A stretch of DNA of 49,691 nt from Candidatus Yanofskyibacteriota bacterium (GCA_020847715.1 JADLBM010000024.1:1-49691); one strand, 5' to 3'; shown: positions 1 through 9,855, counted from the first letter of the stretch. Notes: generated from the sequence alone by a model not told the origin. Numbers and translations are program-made.

Positions 1-121
1 AGAGAAAGCTGCCGCAGAGAAAGCTGCCGCAGAGAAAGCTGCCGCAGAGAAAGCTGCCGCAGAGAAAGCTGCCGCAGAGAAAGCTGCCGCAGAGAAAGCT
101 GCCGCAGAGAAAGCTGCCGCA
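1..121 (+). repeat. 15-bp tandem repeat, 8 perfect copies
   Basis: Eight identical 15-bp units (AGAGAAAGCTGCCGC) run head to tail from the window edge. In the frame of the following gene they read Glu-Lys-Ala-Ala-Ala, so the array encodes (EKAAA)8. Identity at the nucleotide level, including third codon positions, points to recent expansion by slippage or unequal recombination. The array is cut by the window edge, so the true copy number may be higher. Confidence 0.97.
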
Positions 122-1195
122 GAGCTGAGGCCCGAGGAGCCCAGCGCAGAACATTCTACGGAAAAGACCGCGCCCGTAGAGGTGGGGCCAAAGCCGAAGA
201 GGGAGGGGTTCCTGTCGCGTTTCTGGGAGTGGATGGAGGAGAAGCCTGCAATCGAAATCTGGCTGGACGGTCAGCGGGCAAGACCATTCGCCGCAATCAA
301 CGGATATTTTCAGGGTCGCGCCGAGGGGAAGCTCCAGCTTGCCGAGGATCGACTAAAAGAATATGAGAGGAAACTCGCCGGAGCGGGGCTATTCAAGAAG
401 ATGTGGTACGGCGAGCGGATTGTCGAGTGGCAGGAACGGGTTGCGGAGCTTACCGCAAAAGCTGAAGCGTGGAACATCTGGCGCGAAACTCATGTTGAGC
501 GGCACAGGACATTTGCGCGTGGCGTCATCGACAGATACGAACAAGAGCTCGCTCCGTATCGCGGGCTCGCACATGATTTTTCAAGTCGCATGGATGTCCA
601 GCAAAACATTCGCGTGGCGCTTGCTCAGAAGCGGGATGAGGCCATGAAGCTTCTCGTGGAGACGGAATCGGCTGGAAGGAAGGGTCGCTGGACGGTGAGG
701 CCGGATGCTCGACGCGAGGTCGACCGCATCCGAAAACAGATTGAAGAAATCAATCGGCGTATTCGCCAAGCGGAAAGGGCTGTAGAGATGAATCGTACAG
801 AGCTCGGGAGAGTTCATGCGAAGATTCGCGAAGGGGAGCTGAAGAGGGATGCGGTCGCCGCAAGCATGAAGTTCCCCGAGTTCGATGCGTTGCGCACCTA
901 TGCACGACCGAAAGAGACGGTTCCGGCGCCCGCCAGCGAGAAGATTGAGTTGCGCAAGTGGGACACGGCGAAATTTATTGAAGCGTGGAACGGCCTCGGC
1001 CTTGTGCGCATTGAAGATGAGCAAGGATTCATCACGCATGTCGAGCGAGAGCGTGAGGTGAGTGGCGCGAGCGGACTACCAACCACGGAGGAGCTTCTCG
1101 ATCTCGTATCGTCGTACATTGAGGGGGCGGGTATTTCGAAGGCGCAGAAGCAGCAACTGAAGCGAGACAAGCAATTTTTCCTTGATAACGCATAA
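2..1195 (+). CDS. Coiled-coil protein with EKAAA repeat helix (5' partial)
   Basis: The frame is open from base 2 to TAA at 1193-1195 (397 residues visible), so the start lies outside the window. The visible part begins with eight EKAAA repeats, which should form a rigid charged alpha-helix (Lys to Glu i/i+4 pairs), then a Pro/Glu-rich stretch. A long helical domain of mostly charged residues follows (about residues 60-300), with heptad-like patterns around AEDRLKEYERKLAG and VDRIRKQIEEINRRIRQAE. The C-terminal 90 residues look globular and end in a Lys/Gln-rich helix. No catalytic motif or TM segment is visible. A GTG at 182 could start a shorter protein, but the upstream reading frame is clearly coding. 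Family not recognised; a structural or scaffold role is only a guess. Confidence 0.85.
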   Translation, partial: EKAAAEKAAAEKAAAEKAAAEKAAAEKAAAEKAAAEKAAAELRPEEPSAEHSTEKTAPVEVGPKPKREGFLSRFWEWMEEKPAIEIWLDGQRARPFAAINGYFQGRAEGKLQLAEDRLKEYERKLAGAGLFKKMWYGERIVEWQERVAELTAKAEAWNIWRETHVERHRTFARGVIDRYEQELAPYRGLAHDFSSRMDVQQNIRVALAQKRDEAMKLLVETESAGRKGRWTVRPDARREVDRIRKQIEEINRRIRQAERAVEMNRTELGRVHAKIREGELKRDAVAASMKFPEFDALRTYARPKETVPAPASEKIELRKWDTAKFIEAWNGLGLVRIEDEQGFITHVEREREVSGASGLPTTEELLDLVSSYIEGAGISKAQKQQLKRDKQFFLDNA

Positions 1196-1200
1196 CCACC

Positions 1201-1560
1201 ATGGTGACGAAACGTACACAACGGAGCGCTGATACGGATGCTGGAAAACCATCGGCGCAGGATGAAGCCCGCGTTGCAGCTCTCGCGGCATTTGCCGACG
1301 GCTTAGAGCGAGACACGCTGCTCTACGGTTCCGCACTGGACGGCATGGAGCCGCAGATCGAGGCAGCAAGGGTCGCGCTTGATACCTACGGACTTGAAGC
1401 TCGGCTGAGTGCTACCGACCAGAAGGTCGCCGAAGAAGCGGATGCCATTCTTCGCGACGATCTTCAGGGGTTGGCTCAAATTGAAGCCGAAATGGACGAG
1501 GACGATGGTCGTGAGAGTGCCGTCTTGGCGAAAGACCGGCAGGAACCTCCGCATGCGTAA
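1201..1560 (+). CDS. Small acidic hypothetical protein (119 aa)
   Basis: Starts at ATG 1201, five bases after the upstream stop, so it is probably cotranscribed with the coiled-coil gene. The protein is alanine-rich and acidic (for example AEMDEDDGRES near the C-terminus) and should be helical; no TM segment, signal peptide or known motif is visible. Position and composition suggest a partner of the upstream coiled-coil protein, which is inference. The rnpB promoter begins about 45 bases after its stop. Confidence 0.6.
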   Translation: MVTKRTQRSADTDAGKPSAQDEARVAALAAFADGLERDTLLYGSALDGMEPQIEAARVALDTYGLEARLSATDQKVAEEADAILRDDLQGLAQIEAEMDEDDGRESAVLAKDRQEPPHA

Positions 1561-1606
1561 GGGCGTTTCGCGTTCGCAGAGGGCCCTTCCATACGGGCCC
1601 CGTTTG

Positions 1607-1615
1607 TGGTATAAT
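1607..1615 (+). promoter_or_regulatory. Extended -10 promoter of rnpB
   Basis: TGG-TATAAT (TGnTATAAT), a consensus extended -10 with TATAAT at 1610-1615. No good -35 is visible 17 bp upstream, as expected for an extended -10 promoter. Transcription should start near 1622. Confidence 0.75.
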
Positions 1616-1621
1616 GGACTC

Positions 1622-2041
1622 GTTGGTGCATGCAGGCTGTCGCCCCGTACAATCTCTTTCGAGCTGTATGGGGAGGAAAGTCCGAGCACTTCTCCTTGGA
1701 AACAAGGATAAAAAGGTAGCAGGTAACCCCTGTCTGGCGTAAGCCAAGAGGTGCGAGCAGAGACGTCCGGCCCCGAAAGGGGCGGGAGAGCGAACCCAAT
1801 GTTCTTGATCTATCAGGGACAGAGCTCAATCGCAGTCGCGGGTCCAAGACTGCGGGTGAAACGGCTAAATCCTTACCCGGGTGCAAGTACAGCGTTCTCC
1901 GACATCCCGTAAGGGATTGTCGGGGTTCGAAAAGTTCGTACGCTACAGGTGCGTGGCGACACGCATCGCAGAGAAATGACCGCCACCTGCTTTCCGGAGG
2001 AGAGCGGGCACAGAACTCGGCTTATCGCATGCATCGACCGA
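1622..2041 (+). ncRNA. rnpB: RNase P RNA (type A)
   Basis: RNA component of RNase P, which removes 5' leaders from pre-tRNAs. The conserved 5' core GAGGAAAGTCCGAGC lies at 1671-1685. The conserved 3' core (AGAGAAATGACCGCC at 1970-1984 and ACAGAACTCGGCTTAT at 2010-2025) is present. Helix P1 can form between TGCATGC (1627-1633) and GCATGCA (2027-2033). Internal GC hairpins such as GGCCCCGAAAGGGGC support a bacterial type A fold of roughly 400 nt. Exact ends are estimated from the promoter and P1. Confidence 0.95.
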
Positions 2042-2066
2042 CACCCGCCCGTAAGGGCGGGTGTCG
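2039..2066 (+). terminator. Hairpin after rnpB
   Basis: Perfect 12-bp stem CGACACCCGCCC / GGGCGGGTGTCG with a GTAA loop directly after the rnpB P1 helix. No U-run follows, so it may act as a 3'-end stabilising hairpin or a weak terminator. The next gene starts 40 bases later. Confidence 0.6.
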
Positions 2067-2105
2067 CGTTGAGAGGGGGTGGTATTTGTGCTAGGTTGTG
2101 GCCGC

Positions 2106-3497
2106 ATGAAGAAGGGGGATTTCATCTTCAATATCATACGGGTTCCCGCCGATTTCCTGATGCTTATCGCGGGAGGTGTTTTAACGTACCTCGTGCGTAC
2201 CGAGATTCTCGACCAGTGGCGTCCGGTACTCTTTGGACCGCAGCTCCCGTTCGACCGCTTTTTTGGTCTTATTCTCGCGGTATCCGTGCTCTTCGTAGCG
2301 GTATATGCGGTGAGTGGGTTGTATGCGATGAAGCTTCGGATGACCGTTCCGCAGGAGGCGGTTCGTATTATGGTGGCATCCAGCGCGGCGATGATGGTGG
2401 TCATTTTGGCGATTTTCGTGCGCGCGGAAGCGTTCAACTCCCGCTTCTTGGTCCTTGGGTACTGGGCCATGGCCATTGGCGCTGTTCTGACCGGACGTCT
2501 GTTGATGCGCATCATCTATCGACGGCTGACCGTGCGCTACGATCTGGGGGCGCACCGTGTTCTGCTCATTGGGAACGACGATGTTGCTGCGCGGCTCGCG
2601 CATACAATGCGTTCCGACCCTTCGCTCGGCTATCGCGTGGTGCGCACACTCACCGATCCCGATATCGCCGCAGTTGTGGCGATTATTGAGGATCCTGGCG
2701 TCCAAGAGGTCATCTTGGCGTCACCGGAGTATCCGGCGGAGCGTATTGTGCAGCTTGTTGAGTTGTGCCATGAGCGGCATGTGATGTTCAAATTCGTCCC
2801 GAACATCTACCGCACCCTGACGACGCACTACGATGTCGACTCCATCGGGCACATCCCACTCATCCAGCTCCGCAGGACGGCCCTCGACGGGTGGGGCCGA
2901 GTATTCAAGCGAGCGACGGATATCGTCGGGAGTATTGGTGCGCTTGTGGCGCTTGCGCCCGTATTCGCGGTTGTTGCGTTCGCCATCAAGTGGGAGACTG
3001 AGGGGCCGGTGTTCGTACGTCTCAGGCGCATGAGCAGGAGTCGAGAGTTCGACCTCCTGAAGTTCCGTTCGATGATCAACAATGCGCACGAGTTGAACGG
3101 GTATCTTCGTGCGCTGGGAAACGACCGGCGTGATGGCGGGCCGCTATGGAAAATGAAACATGACCCTCGAGTGACGGGTGTCGGGCGGGTTATTCGCAAG
3201 TACCGAATCGATGAGTTCCCGCAGTTCTGGAATGTACTGCGCGGCGACATGAGCCTCGTCGGCCCGCGACCCCACCAACCTGACGAGATAGCGAAGTACG
3301 AGCGGCACCACCGCCGCGTGCTTGCCATCAAGTCGGGAGCGACGGGGATGGTGCAGTCGTCAGGCGCGAGCGATATGCCGTTCGAGGAGGAGGTTGCGCT
3401 CGATACGTTCTACATCGAGAATTGGTCGTGGTGGCTCGATGCGCGCATTATCGCGAAGACGGTGGTACGACTATTCAGAGATCGTTCAGCGGTGTAG
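2106..3497 (+). CDS. Polyprenyl-phosphate sugar-1-phosphate transferase (bacterial sugar transferase)
   Basis: 463 aa. Transfers a sugar-1-phosphate from a UDP-sugar to a polyprenyl-phosphate carrier at the inner face of the membrane, the first step of surface glycan assembly. The N-terminal half has about four TM helices and a nucleotide-binding-like region (HRVLLIGNDDVAARLA). One more TM helix precedes the catalytic domain, which shows the family hallmarks RATDIVGS, DLLKFRSM, KYRIDEFPQFWNVLRGDMSL and VGPRP. This is the WcaJ/WbaP-like architecture. I start at ATG 2106 rather than the in-frame GTG 2079, because a -10-like TGC-TAGGTT (2089-2097) ends 8 nt before it. Two glycosyltransferases follow in the same direction. 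The lipid-linked acceptor pathway is inferred from family. Confidence 0.92.
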   Translation: MKKGDFIFNIIRVPADFLMLIAGGVLTYLVRTEILDQWRPVLFGPQLPFDRFFGLILAVSVLFVAVYAVSGLYAMKLRMTVPQEAVRIMVASSAAMMVVILAIFVRAEAFNSRFLVLGYWAMAIGAVLTGRLLMRIIYRRLTVRYDLGAHRVLLIGNDDVAARLAHTMRSDPSLGYRVVRTLTDPDIAAVVAIIEDPGVQEVILASPEYPAERIVQLVELCHERHVMFKFVPNIYRTLTTHYDVDSIGHIPLIQLRRTALDGWGRVFKRATDIVGSIGALVALAPVFAVVAFAIKWETEGPVFVRLRRMSRSREFDLLKFRSMINNAHELNGYLRALGNDRRDGGPLWKMKHDPRVTGVGRVIRKYRIDEFPQFWNVLRGDMSLVGPRPHQPDEIAKYERHHRRVLAIKSGATGMVQSSGASDMPFEEEVALDTFYIENWSWWLDARIIAKTVVRLFRDRSAV

Positions 3498-3506
3498 CGT
3501 GTTCCC

Positions 3507-4592
3507 ATGAAGCTCGCCATCATCCACGAATATTTGAATCAGTACGGAGGGGCCGAGCGCGTACTGCAGGTGCTGCTCGCGATGTTCCCGCGCGCACCTA
3601 TCTATACGACGCTGTACGACCGTGGACTCACGGGCGGCGTCTTCGAAGGGCGGACGATTCGCACCTCGTTCATCCAGCATCTTCCGTTGGCGCGCCGATG
3701 GCACCATCTGTATTCACCGCTCATGCCGCTCGCGGTCGAAGGATTCGATACGCGAGCATTCGATACGGTGCTCTCGGTGTCGGCGTCGTTCGCGAAAGGA
3801 GTGCTGACCGCTCCGGGGACGCGGCATATTTGCTACTGCCTCACGCCGCCACGATTTCTATGGGACGACAGCCAGCGGTTCGTCCAACGGTTCGGGTATC
3901 CGTTGCCTATCGGAAAGCTCGCTCCGCTGGCGCTTTCGTATTTGCGGGTATGGGATGTGCAAGCCGCTCAGCGTGTCGACCAGTGGGTTGCCATTTCTGA
4001 TTATGTGCGGAGACGCATCGGGAAGTACTACGGGAAGGACGCGACGGTAGTGTATCCTCCCGTGAATGTCTCGAAGTTTACCGTGAGCCACGCGTCGGGG
4101 GACTATTGGCTGATGGTCGGTCGTTTGGTGGCATACAAAAACTTCGATCTTGCCATTCAAGCGTTCAACCGTCTCGGGTGGCCACTGAAAATCGTCGGGA
4201 CTGGTGTGGAGGAGCGTCGACTGCGGGCGCTTGCGGGGCCAACGATTGAGTTTCTGGGGTCCGTCTCGGACGAGCGGCTCAATGAGCTGTACGGGAACGC
4301 GCGAGCGCTCCTCTTTCCGCAAGAGGAAGATTTCGGCATTGTACCGCTGGAGGCGATGGCGGCCGGTCGGCCGGTCATTGCGTTTCGCGGTGGGGGAGCG
4401 AAGGAGACCATCATCGATCGCATTACGGGAGTGTTTTTCGAGGAGCAGACGGTCGAAGATCTCATGGCCGCTGTCGATCGTTCAAGTCGTATGAAGTGGC
4501 TTCCGACCGTATGCCGCGGACAGGCCGAGCGTTTTGATATTCCTGTGTTTCAGAAGAAAATGGAAGCCGTACTCGCGAACAATCGGTACTAG
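3507..4592 (+). CDS. Glycosyltransferase family 4 protein
   Basis: 361 aa, GT-B fold. The N-terminus (MKLAIIHEYLNQYGGAERVL) is typical of GT4 mannosyl/glucosyltransferases that carry a GGAER loop. The C-terminal donor domain has the expected LMVGRLVAYKNFDLAIQAF strand-loop, then the acidic E-x7-E signature in EEDFGIVPLEAMAAGRPV. It starts 9 nt after the sugar transferase stop and ends 3 nt before the next glycosyltransferase, so the three genes form an operon building an oligosaccharide. Donor and acceptor cannot be read from the sequence. Confidence 0.93.
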   Translation: MKLAIIHEYLNQYGGAERVLQVLLAMFPRAPIYTTLYDRGLTGGVFEGRTIRTSFIQHLPLARRWHHLYSPLMPLAVEGFDTRAFDTVLSVSASFAKGVLTAPGTRHICYCLTPPRFLWDDSQRFVQRFGYPLPIGKLAPLALSYLRVWDVQAAQRVDQWVAISDYVRRRIGKYYGKDATVVYPPVNVSKFTVSHASGDYWLMVGRLVAYKNFDLAIQAFNRLGWPLKIVGTGVEERRLRALAGPTIEFLGSVSDERLNELYGNARALLFPQEEDFGIVPLEAMAAGRPVIAFRGGGAKETIIDRITGVFFEEQTVEDLMAAVDRSSRMKWLPTVCRGQAERFDIPVFQKKMEAVLANNRY

Positions 4593-4595
4593 ACC

Positions 4596-5747
4596 ATGGT
4601 CATCGGCATCGATATCCGAGTGTTGGGGACGGGGCGCGTGAGCGGCATCGAAGAGTATACCGAGCAGCTGCTCGCACATCTGCTCCCACTCGACGGCTCG
4701 GTGCAGTGGAAGCTGTTTTTTGCCGGCAGACATCAGCTCGCACGCAGGCCGTGGATGGACCTGCCGAATGTCTCCCTCTACGATGCGCGCACCTCGAATC
4801 GCGTGTTGTGGGCGAGGACATGGCTTACCGGCCGGCCGCATCTAGATCGTCTCGTGGGCGGAGCAGATGCATTCTTCTTTCCGCACTTCCTCCTCGGAGA
4901 ACTCTCATCGGATTGTCGACGGGTTATGACGTGGCACGATCTCTCGTATGAGCGCATGCCCTACCTGCTGTCGTGGCATCGGCGACGGTGGCACGATGTA
5001 CAGATGCGGCCCCGAACGCACGCGCGGGCATCAGATCGCGTAATCGCGGTGTCTCAGGCGACCGCGGACGATTTGGTGCAGCTCTATGGTATTCCGCAGG
5101 AGCGGATATCCGTGGTGCACTCCGGCATCGATCCACAGCTCCGCCGTGCAAGCGAGCAGGACATCGCGAGGTGGAGAGAGCGCCATGGAATTGTGAACCC
5201 GTTCATTCTCGCGCTTGGCACGCGAGAGCCACGGAAGAATTTGCCAGCGCTTGTGCGCGCGTGGGATGCGCTTCGGCGGCGAGGCGATATGCGGAGAGTT
5301 GACCTCGTGCTTGTCGGGCAGGATGGCTGGCTCGAGGGTCCGCTGTATGAGGCAATCCGCACCTCGAAGGATCCTCATCGCGTCCGTTTCGTCGGACCCA
5401 TTGATGCACAGGACCGCGCATGCGCGCTTTCAGCCGCCTCCGTGCTCGCATACCCGTCGCTGTTGGAGGGGTTCGGATTTCCTCCGCTGGAGGCGATGGC
5501 ATGCGGAACACCGGTGGTTGCCTCTGCAACGTCGTCGCTCATTGAGGTGGTAGGGGATGCGGGTATCCTCGTCGATCCGTATCGGGTCGACGGTCTCGCG
5601 GGAGCCCTTGAGGCTGTGCTCCAAGACGCCGGACTTCGTTCGCGGATGGCCGCAAAAGGGTATGAGCGCGCCGCACGGTTCACATGGAGCACGGCTGCTG
5701 AGCGGACGCTTGCGGTGTTGCGCTCGGTGGCGGAGAGCACGACGTAG
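4596..5747 (+). CDS. Glycosyltransferase family 1/4 protein
   Basis: 383 aa, GT-B fold. Key segments are the acceptor-domain [19 protein letters not shown], a donor-domain [20 protein letters not shown], and the nucleotide-sugar motif [19 protein letters not shown] (E-x7-E). It follows the previous glycosyltransferase by 3 nt. The signatures resemble GT4 enzymes of O-antigen or exopolysaccharide clusters. Sugar specificity is unknown. The next gene has its own -10 box right after this stop codon. Confidence 0.92.
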   Translation: MVIGIDIRVLGTGRVSGIEEYTEQLLAHLLPLDGSVQWKLFFAGRHQLARRPWMDLPNVSLYDARTSNRVLWARTWLTGRPHLDRLVGGADAFFFPHFLLGELSSDCRRVMTWHDLSYERMPYLLSWHRRRWHDVQMRPRTHARASDRVIAVSQATADDLVQLYGIPQERISVVHSGIDPQLRRASEQDIARWRERHGIVNPFILALGTREPRKNLPALVRAWDALRRRGDMRRVDLVLVGQDGWLEGPLYEAIRTSKDPHRVRFVGPIDAQDRACALSAASVLAYPSLLEGFGFPPLEAMACGTPVVASATSSLIEVVGDAGILVDPYRVDGLAGALEAVLQDAGLRSRMAAKGYERAARFTWSTAAERTLAVLRSVAESTT

Positions 5748-5752
5748 CGGCG

Positions 5753-5761
5753 TGGTATACT
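5753..5761 (+). promoter_or_regulatory. Extended -10 promoter, leaderless start of DUF4012 gene
   Basis: TGG-TATACT with TATACT at 5756-5761. The ATG follows after 8 nt (5770), so transcription should start at or next to the start codon. No Shine-Dalgarno is present. Confidence 0.65.
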
Positions 5762-5769
5762 GGATAGGT

Positions 5770-7869
5770 ATGCCCCGTCGTCTCACCGACGTTGTTTCGG
5801 ATGATATCGTGCGCGAGCTTAAAGGCGCGCTGTTGACGAGCGAGGACGCTCCTGCGCGCATGGTTCCCGTCGATGCGTTTTCCCGCTCCCGACGCTCACC
5901 GGTCGTATCTCTGCCGGGTCACAATTCCGGAGGTCAGTGGAAGGCGGTCCTGAGCCTTGCGCCGTGGTTTCTTGGTGCTGGTGTGGTTATCGTTGGGCTT
6001 CTCTATATCAGTCAGTACGGCATGAGCGTAAAGGGGCGGGTGGTCCAGCAGGGGAGCGCTGCCATTGGATATCTGGTGAGTGCGAAGGACAGTATGGAGC
6101 GCCTCGATGTGGAGCGAGCGCACGACGACCTTCAGCGTGCGCGGGATGCATTTGATGGAGCTGGTCAGGAGCTCGACATACTCGGACCCGCGTTTACGGG
6201 TTTCTTGGCGCGCGTGCCAGGGTTCTCGTCGTTGCGTGTCGGGCAGGATCTCCTTAACGCCGGACGGCTGCTCTCTGACGCGGGCATTGCGCTCTCTGAC
6301 GCATTGGGTGCGATGTCGAACACCGGAGGGCTCTTGGATGAGAAGGGGACCGGGCGCACCACATTTGGTGAGGTGTTCCTCCCGCTCCAGGAGGGACTTG
6401 CTCGCGCACGGGATGACATCGATCGCGCGCAGCAGCTCCTTGCGGGCATCGACGATGCAGAAGTTCCGGAAGGTCAGCGCGAGCAATTCACCGCGTTGAA
6501 AGATCGGCTCCCCGCACTTCGCGCGCTTGTTGATCGCGGCGCCGCCGCGACGGTATTCCTTTCGCGACTGACGGGGACCGATCGCCCGCAGCGATATCTT
6601 GTCCTCTTTTCGAACTCGAGCGAGCTTCGACCGACGGGGGGATTTCCGGGGAGTTACGGCATTCTGACATTCGAGAACGGGAAGGTGAAAGATTTTCGCG
6701 CCGATGATGTATACAATCCTGACGGACAGATTAAAGATCTCATCGTGCCGCCCCTCCAGCTACAGCACATCACTCCGAGCTGGGGGATGCGTGATGCCGG
6801 ATGGTGGGCGGACTGGCCAACATCTGCGAAGAAGACGATGGCGTACTGGGAGCGTGGCGGAGGCGCCGCGGTTGATGGCGTGCTTAGCATCAAGCCCGAT
6901 GTGCTCGCCGGCATTCTCGCAATCACCGGACCCATCTCGATGCCGGCGTATGATCTCGTGCTGACTGCGGAGAACGCGCTTCCCATGCTTCAGCTGGAAG
7001 TGGAGAGTAAGAAGACGGCTCAGCCGAAGCAAATCATCGTTGATCTCGCTCCGCTCATCCTTGACCGTTTGGCACGCGCCCCCGCGGCGCAGTGGGGGAA
7101 GATTCTCGTTCTCTTTAAGGAGGCGCTCGATGCGCGCGATGTGATGATGTATTTCGACAACGATGCGCTCGAGAAGTTTGTTGTCGCCGAAGGATGGGAC
7201 GGCTCAGTGCGGGATACGGGCGGCGACTATCTCATGGTCAATATTGCGAATGTGAAAGGAGCAAAGAGTGATGCGGTCACCAATACTTCAGCCAAGCTTG
7301 AAAGCTGGCTTGAGGACGGCGCTATGGTGCACCGGCTCACGCTCACGCGGCGGCACAATGGTGGCGCAAGCGACTACGGGTTCTACAACAAGCCGAACCA
7401 TTCATGGGTGCGCGTGCTGGTTCCCAGCGGTGCGGTGCTTCGCGGTATCACCGGCAATGAACAGCCGGCATACCGACCGCTCCTGAACTACGCGACCGAG
7501 AAAACCGCGCTCCGCGACGGCGACCTCCAGAAGCTCGAAGATACCTACCGGGAGGGGGCTGGTGGTGCGACGCTGTTCGAGGAATCGGGGAAGACCGGAT
7601 TCGGATTTTGGATGTCAGTGGATCCTGGAACAACAGGTTCCGTCCAGCTCGAGTATGTTGTCCCCGCGAAGTTTGTGTCCAGCGACTACACGCTGTACCT
7701 CCAGCGTCAGCCTGGGCTCGATTTCAGCGATGTCGAGGTGACCATCCAGAAAACGGGCGGCGTGAGCGTGAAGCACGCTGAGCCTGCCATGATTGAGTGG
7801 CCGGATTCGTGGCGCCTCCACACCACGCTTCCGCGCGACCTCACGCTCTCCGCGAAGATTGCGCGCTAG
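5770..7869 (+). CDS. DUF4012 domain-containing membrane-anchored protein
   Basis: 699 aa from ATG 5770, chosen over upstream starts that overlap the preceding gene because the -10 box lies just in front of it. A cytoplasmic N-terminus (about 58 residues) is followed by one TM helix (about 59-80) and a large exported region. The region around [18 protein letters not shown] matches the DUF4012 family as I remember it, common in Parcubacteria and in Actinobacteria/Firmicutes near surface-glycan genes. A helical stretch of about 150 residues precedes that domain, which may project it from the membrane. Its place after sugar transferase and glycosyltransferases suggests a role in glycan attachment or export; the biochemical function is unknown. 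Confidence 0.88.
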   Translation: MPRRLTDVVSDDIVRELKGALLTSEDAPARMVPVDAFSRSRRSPVVSLPGHNSGGQWKAVLSLAPWFLGAGVVIVGLLYISQYGMSVKGRVVQQGSAAIGYLVSAKDSMERLDVERAHDDLQRARDAFDGAGQELDILGPAFTGFLARVPGFSSLRVGQDLLNAGRLLSDAGIALSDALGAMSNTGGLLDEKGTGRTTFGEVFLPLQEGLARARDDIDRAQQLLAGIDDAEVPEGQREQFTALKDRLPALRALVDRGAAATVFLSRLTGTDRPQRYLVLFSNSSELRPTGGFPGSYGILTFENGKVKDFRADDVYNPDGQIKDLIVPPLQLQHITPSWGMRDAGWWADWPTSAKKTMAYWERGGGAAVDGVLSIKPDVLAGILAITGPISMPAYDLVLTAENALPMLQLEVESKKTAQPKQIIVDLAPLILDRLARAPAAQWGKILVLFKEALDARDVMMYFDNDALEKFVVAEGWDGSVRDTGGDYLMVNIANVKGAKSDAVTNTSAKLESWLEDGAMVHRLTLTRRHNGGASDYGFYNKPNHSWVRVLVPSGAVLRGITGNEQPAYRPLLNYATEKTALRDGDLQKLEDTYREGAGGATLFEESGKTGFGFWMSVDPGTTGSVQLEYVVPAKFVSSDYTLYLQRQPGLDFSDVEVTIQKTGGVSVKHAEPAMIEWPDSWRLHTTLPRDLTLSAKIAR

Positions 7870-7921
7870 AGGAGATTTTGGAGTGCGGACGCAAGTCCTT
7901 TTTCTGTGCGGAAAAACGTGG

Positions 7922-7927
7922 TATAGT
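7922..7927 (+). promoter_or_regulatory. -10 promoter of lepA
   Basis: TGG-TATAGT, -10 hexamer at 7922-7927, 11 nt before the lepA ATG. The predicted leader is about 5 nt or less, with no Shine-Dalgarno. Confidence 0.6.
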
Positions 7928-7938
7928 GCGGAACTGTT

Positions 7939-9735
7939 ATGGCTCAAGAGATACGGAATTTTTGTATTATCGCGCATATCGACCACGGAAAGTCCACGCT
8001 TGCGGACCGTTTTTTGGAGCTGACCGATACCGTCCAGAAGCGGCAGATGAAGGAGCAGTACCTGGACACGATGGACTTGGAGCGTGAGCGTGGCATTACC
8101 ATCAAGCTTCAGCCGGTCCGCATGCACTACGCGCTCGACGGCGTTGACTACGAACTCAACCTCATCGATACGCCGGGGCATGTGGACTTTTCCTACGAAG
8201 TCTCGCGCTCGCTTGCCGCTGTTGAGGGCGCCATCCTGCTGGTGGATGCCACCAAGGGCGTGCAAGCGCAGACGCTTGCGAACCTCCATTTGGCCCAGCG
8301 GCAAGGCCTCACCATTATTCCTGCGGTGAACAAAGTGGATATGGCGAACGCGCGCACTGCGCAGGTGAAAGAGGAGCTGTCGTATTTACTGGGTGTGGAG
8401 GAATCGGAGATTCTGGAAATCTCGGGAAAGACCGGACACAACGTGCAGCAGCTGCTCGAGCGCGTCATCCGGAAGGTGCCGGCGCCTTCGGAGCGGTGGC
8501 ATGACACATGGACGCGGGCCATCATTTTCGACTCGACCTTCGACGCGTACAAAGGCGTCATCGCCTTCGTGCGTATCGTGTCCGGTTCCATTCGGCAGAA
8601 CGACAAAATCATGGCGTGGGCGACCCGCGGCCGCGCCGATGCGCTGGAGGTTGGCTACTTCGCACCGCGACTGGTTGCGGCAAAACAGTTGAACGCGGGA
8701 CAAATTGGCTATGTGGCAACCGGACTGAAGGACCCGGGAGAGATTCGCGTCGGCGACACGCTCACGCTCGCAGGCACCGACCCGGCGGCATTTGAGCCGC
8801 TCCCGGGGTATCGCGAGATGCGCCCGATGGTGTTCGCGAGCTTCTTTCCCGAGAACGGCGAGCAGTACGACGAGCTGAAAGACGCACTCGGAAAGCTGAA
8901 GCTCACTGATGCGGCCTTGCAGTACGAGCCGGAGTCGTCGGCTGGATTGGGAAGAGGATTCCGCCTCGGATTCTTGGGGATGCTTCACGTGGAGATTGTG
9001 ACCGAACGGCTGAGTCGGGAGTTCGGCTTGAAGCTCATCGTGACGACGCCTTCCGTGCAGTACGACGTGCTGATGAGCGACGGAACAACCGAGTATGTTA
9101 GGTCCGCCGCGCTCCTGCCCGATCCGTCACGGTGGAGTCAGATTGCCGAGCCCATCGTTTCGCTTGAGATTATTCTTCCGGCGACCTATCTGGGTGCGGT
9201 GATGGAGCTTGTCGCGACCATCCGGAACACCTATGTCGCGACTGAATACATCGGAACCGAGACGGCGGTGCTGAAATACACCGTGCCGCTCTCGGAGATC
9301 GTGACCGAGTTCTACGACCACCTCAAGTCGGTCTCGCAGGGGTATGCGTCGATGAGCTATGAGCCGGCCGGAGTTCAGGTGCACGATCTGGTCCGACTCG
9401 ATATTCTGGTCGCAGGAGAGCTGGTCGAGCCGTTTTCTCGTATTGTTCCTCGCGAGCAGGCGCAGTACATCGGGCGTGCTATGGTGACGAAGTTGAAAGA
9501 GGTTCTGCCGAAGCAGTGGTTCGAGGTCACCCTGCAGGCCGCGCTGGGTGGGAAGATTATTGCCCGCGAGACCATTAGCGCACTACGGAAAGATGTGACC
9601 GGATACCTGTATGGCGGTGATGTGACGCGGAAAATGAAGCTCTTGAAGAAGCAGTCGGAGGGGAAGAAGCGCATGAAAGCCGAGGGGCGGGTTCAAATCC
9701 CACACGATGTGTTCCTGAAGATGCTGAAGAAGTAG
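7939..9735 (+). CDS. lepA: Elongation factor 4 (LepA), ribosomal back-translocase GTPase
   Basis: 598 aa, the normal length for EF4. It is a translational GTPase that acts on the ribosome under stress and in 30S assembly. G-domain motifs are clear: AHIDHGKST (P-loop, residues 12-20), RERGIT (switch I, 49-54), DTPGH (77-81) and NKVD (131-134). The later EF-G-like domains and the LepA C-terminal domain (about 480-598, with KKQSEGKKRMK near the end) are complete. Transcribed from its own near-leaderless promoter. A tiny convergent gene begins 9 nt after the stop. Confidence 0.98.
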   Translation: MAQEIRNFCIIAHIDHGKSTLADRFLELTDTVQKRQMKEQYLDTMDLERERGITIKLQPVRMHYALDGVDYELNLIDTPGHVDFSYEVSRSLAAVEGAILLVDATKGVQAQTLANLHLAQRQGLTIIPAVNKVDMANARTAQVKEELSYLLGVEESEILEISGKTGHNVQQLLERVIRKVPAPSERWHDTWTRAIIFDSTFDAYKGVIAFVRIVSGSIRQNDKIMAWATRGRADALEVGYFAPRLVAAKQLNAGQIGYVATGLKDPGEIRVGDTLTLAGTDPAAFEPLPGYREMRPMVFASFFPENGEQYDELKDALGKLKLTDAALQYEPESSAGLGRGFRLGFLGMLHVEIVTERLSREFGLKLIVTTPSVQYDVLMSDGTTEYVRSAALLPDPSRWSQIAEPIVSLEIILPATYLGAVMELVATIRNTYVATEYIGTETAVLKYTVPLSEIVTEFYDHLKSVSQGYASMSYEPAGVQVHDLVRLDILVAGELVEPFSRIVPREQAQYIGRAMVTKLKEVLPKQWFEVTLQAALGGKIIARETISALRKDVTGYLYGGDVTRKMKLLKKQSEGKKRMKAEGRVQIPHDVFLKMLKK

Positions 9736-9744
9736 GGTATACTT

Positions 9745-9846
9745 CTAGCCGAGGAGCGGAATAAGGAGGAAGACGACCATGCTCGCGATCGTCACGAGCG
9801 CAATAGCGATGGAAATGAAGCGTTTTGTCTTGTCTTCGATGATCAT
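9745..9846 (-). CDS. Single-TM small protein (33 aa)
   Basis: Minus-strand reading frame with a short charged head (MIIEDKTKR), one hydrophobic helix (about residues 10-32) and TAG stop. A promoter with TTGCTC, 17-bp spacing and TACACT (minus strand, -10 at 9856-9861) ends 9 nt before the ATG, the same leaderless layout as many genes here. The opposite strand also carries a 46-codon frame (9779-9919) with an SD-like GGAGG; I prefer the minus frame for its protein-like composition. Function unknown; too short for domain evidence. Confidence 0.5.
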   Translation of the reverse strand: MIIEDKTKRFISIAIALVTIASMVVFLLIPLLG

Positions 9847-9855
9847 AGCATCGGA

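Noticed and set aside
1-121. Short direct repeats suggesting a CRISPR array
   Set aside because: The units are contiguous without spacers and encode EKAAA in frame with a gene.
2079-2105. Upstream GTG start for the sugar transferase
   Set aside because: It would place the start before a -10-like box, and the extra nine residues (ending CGR before MKKGD) are not membrane-protein-like. ATG 2106 fits better.
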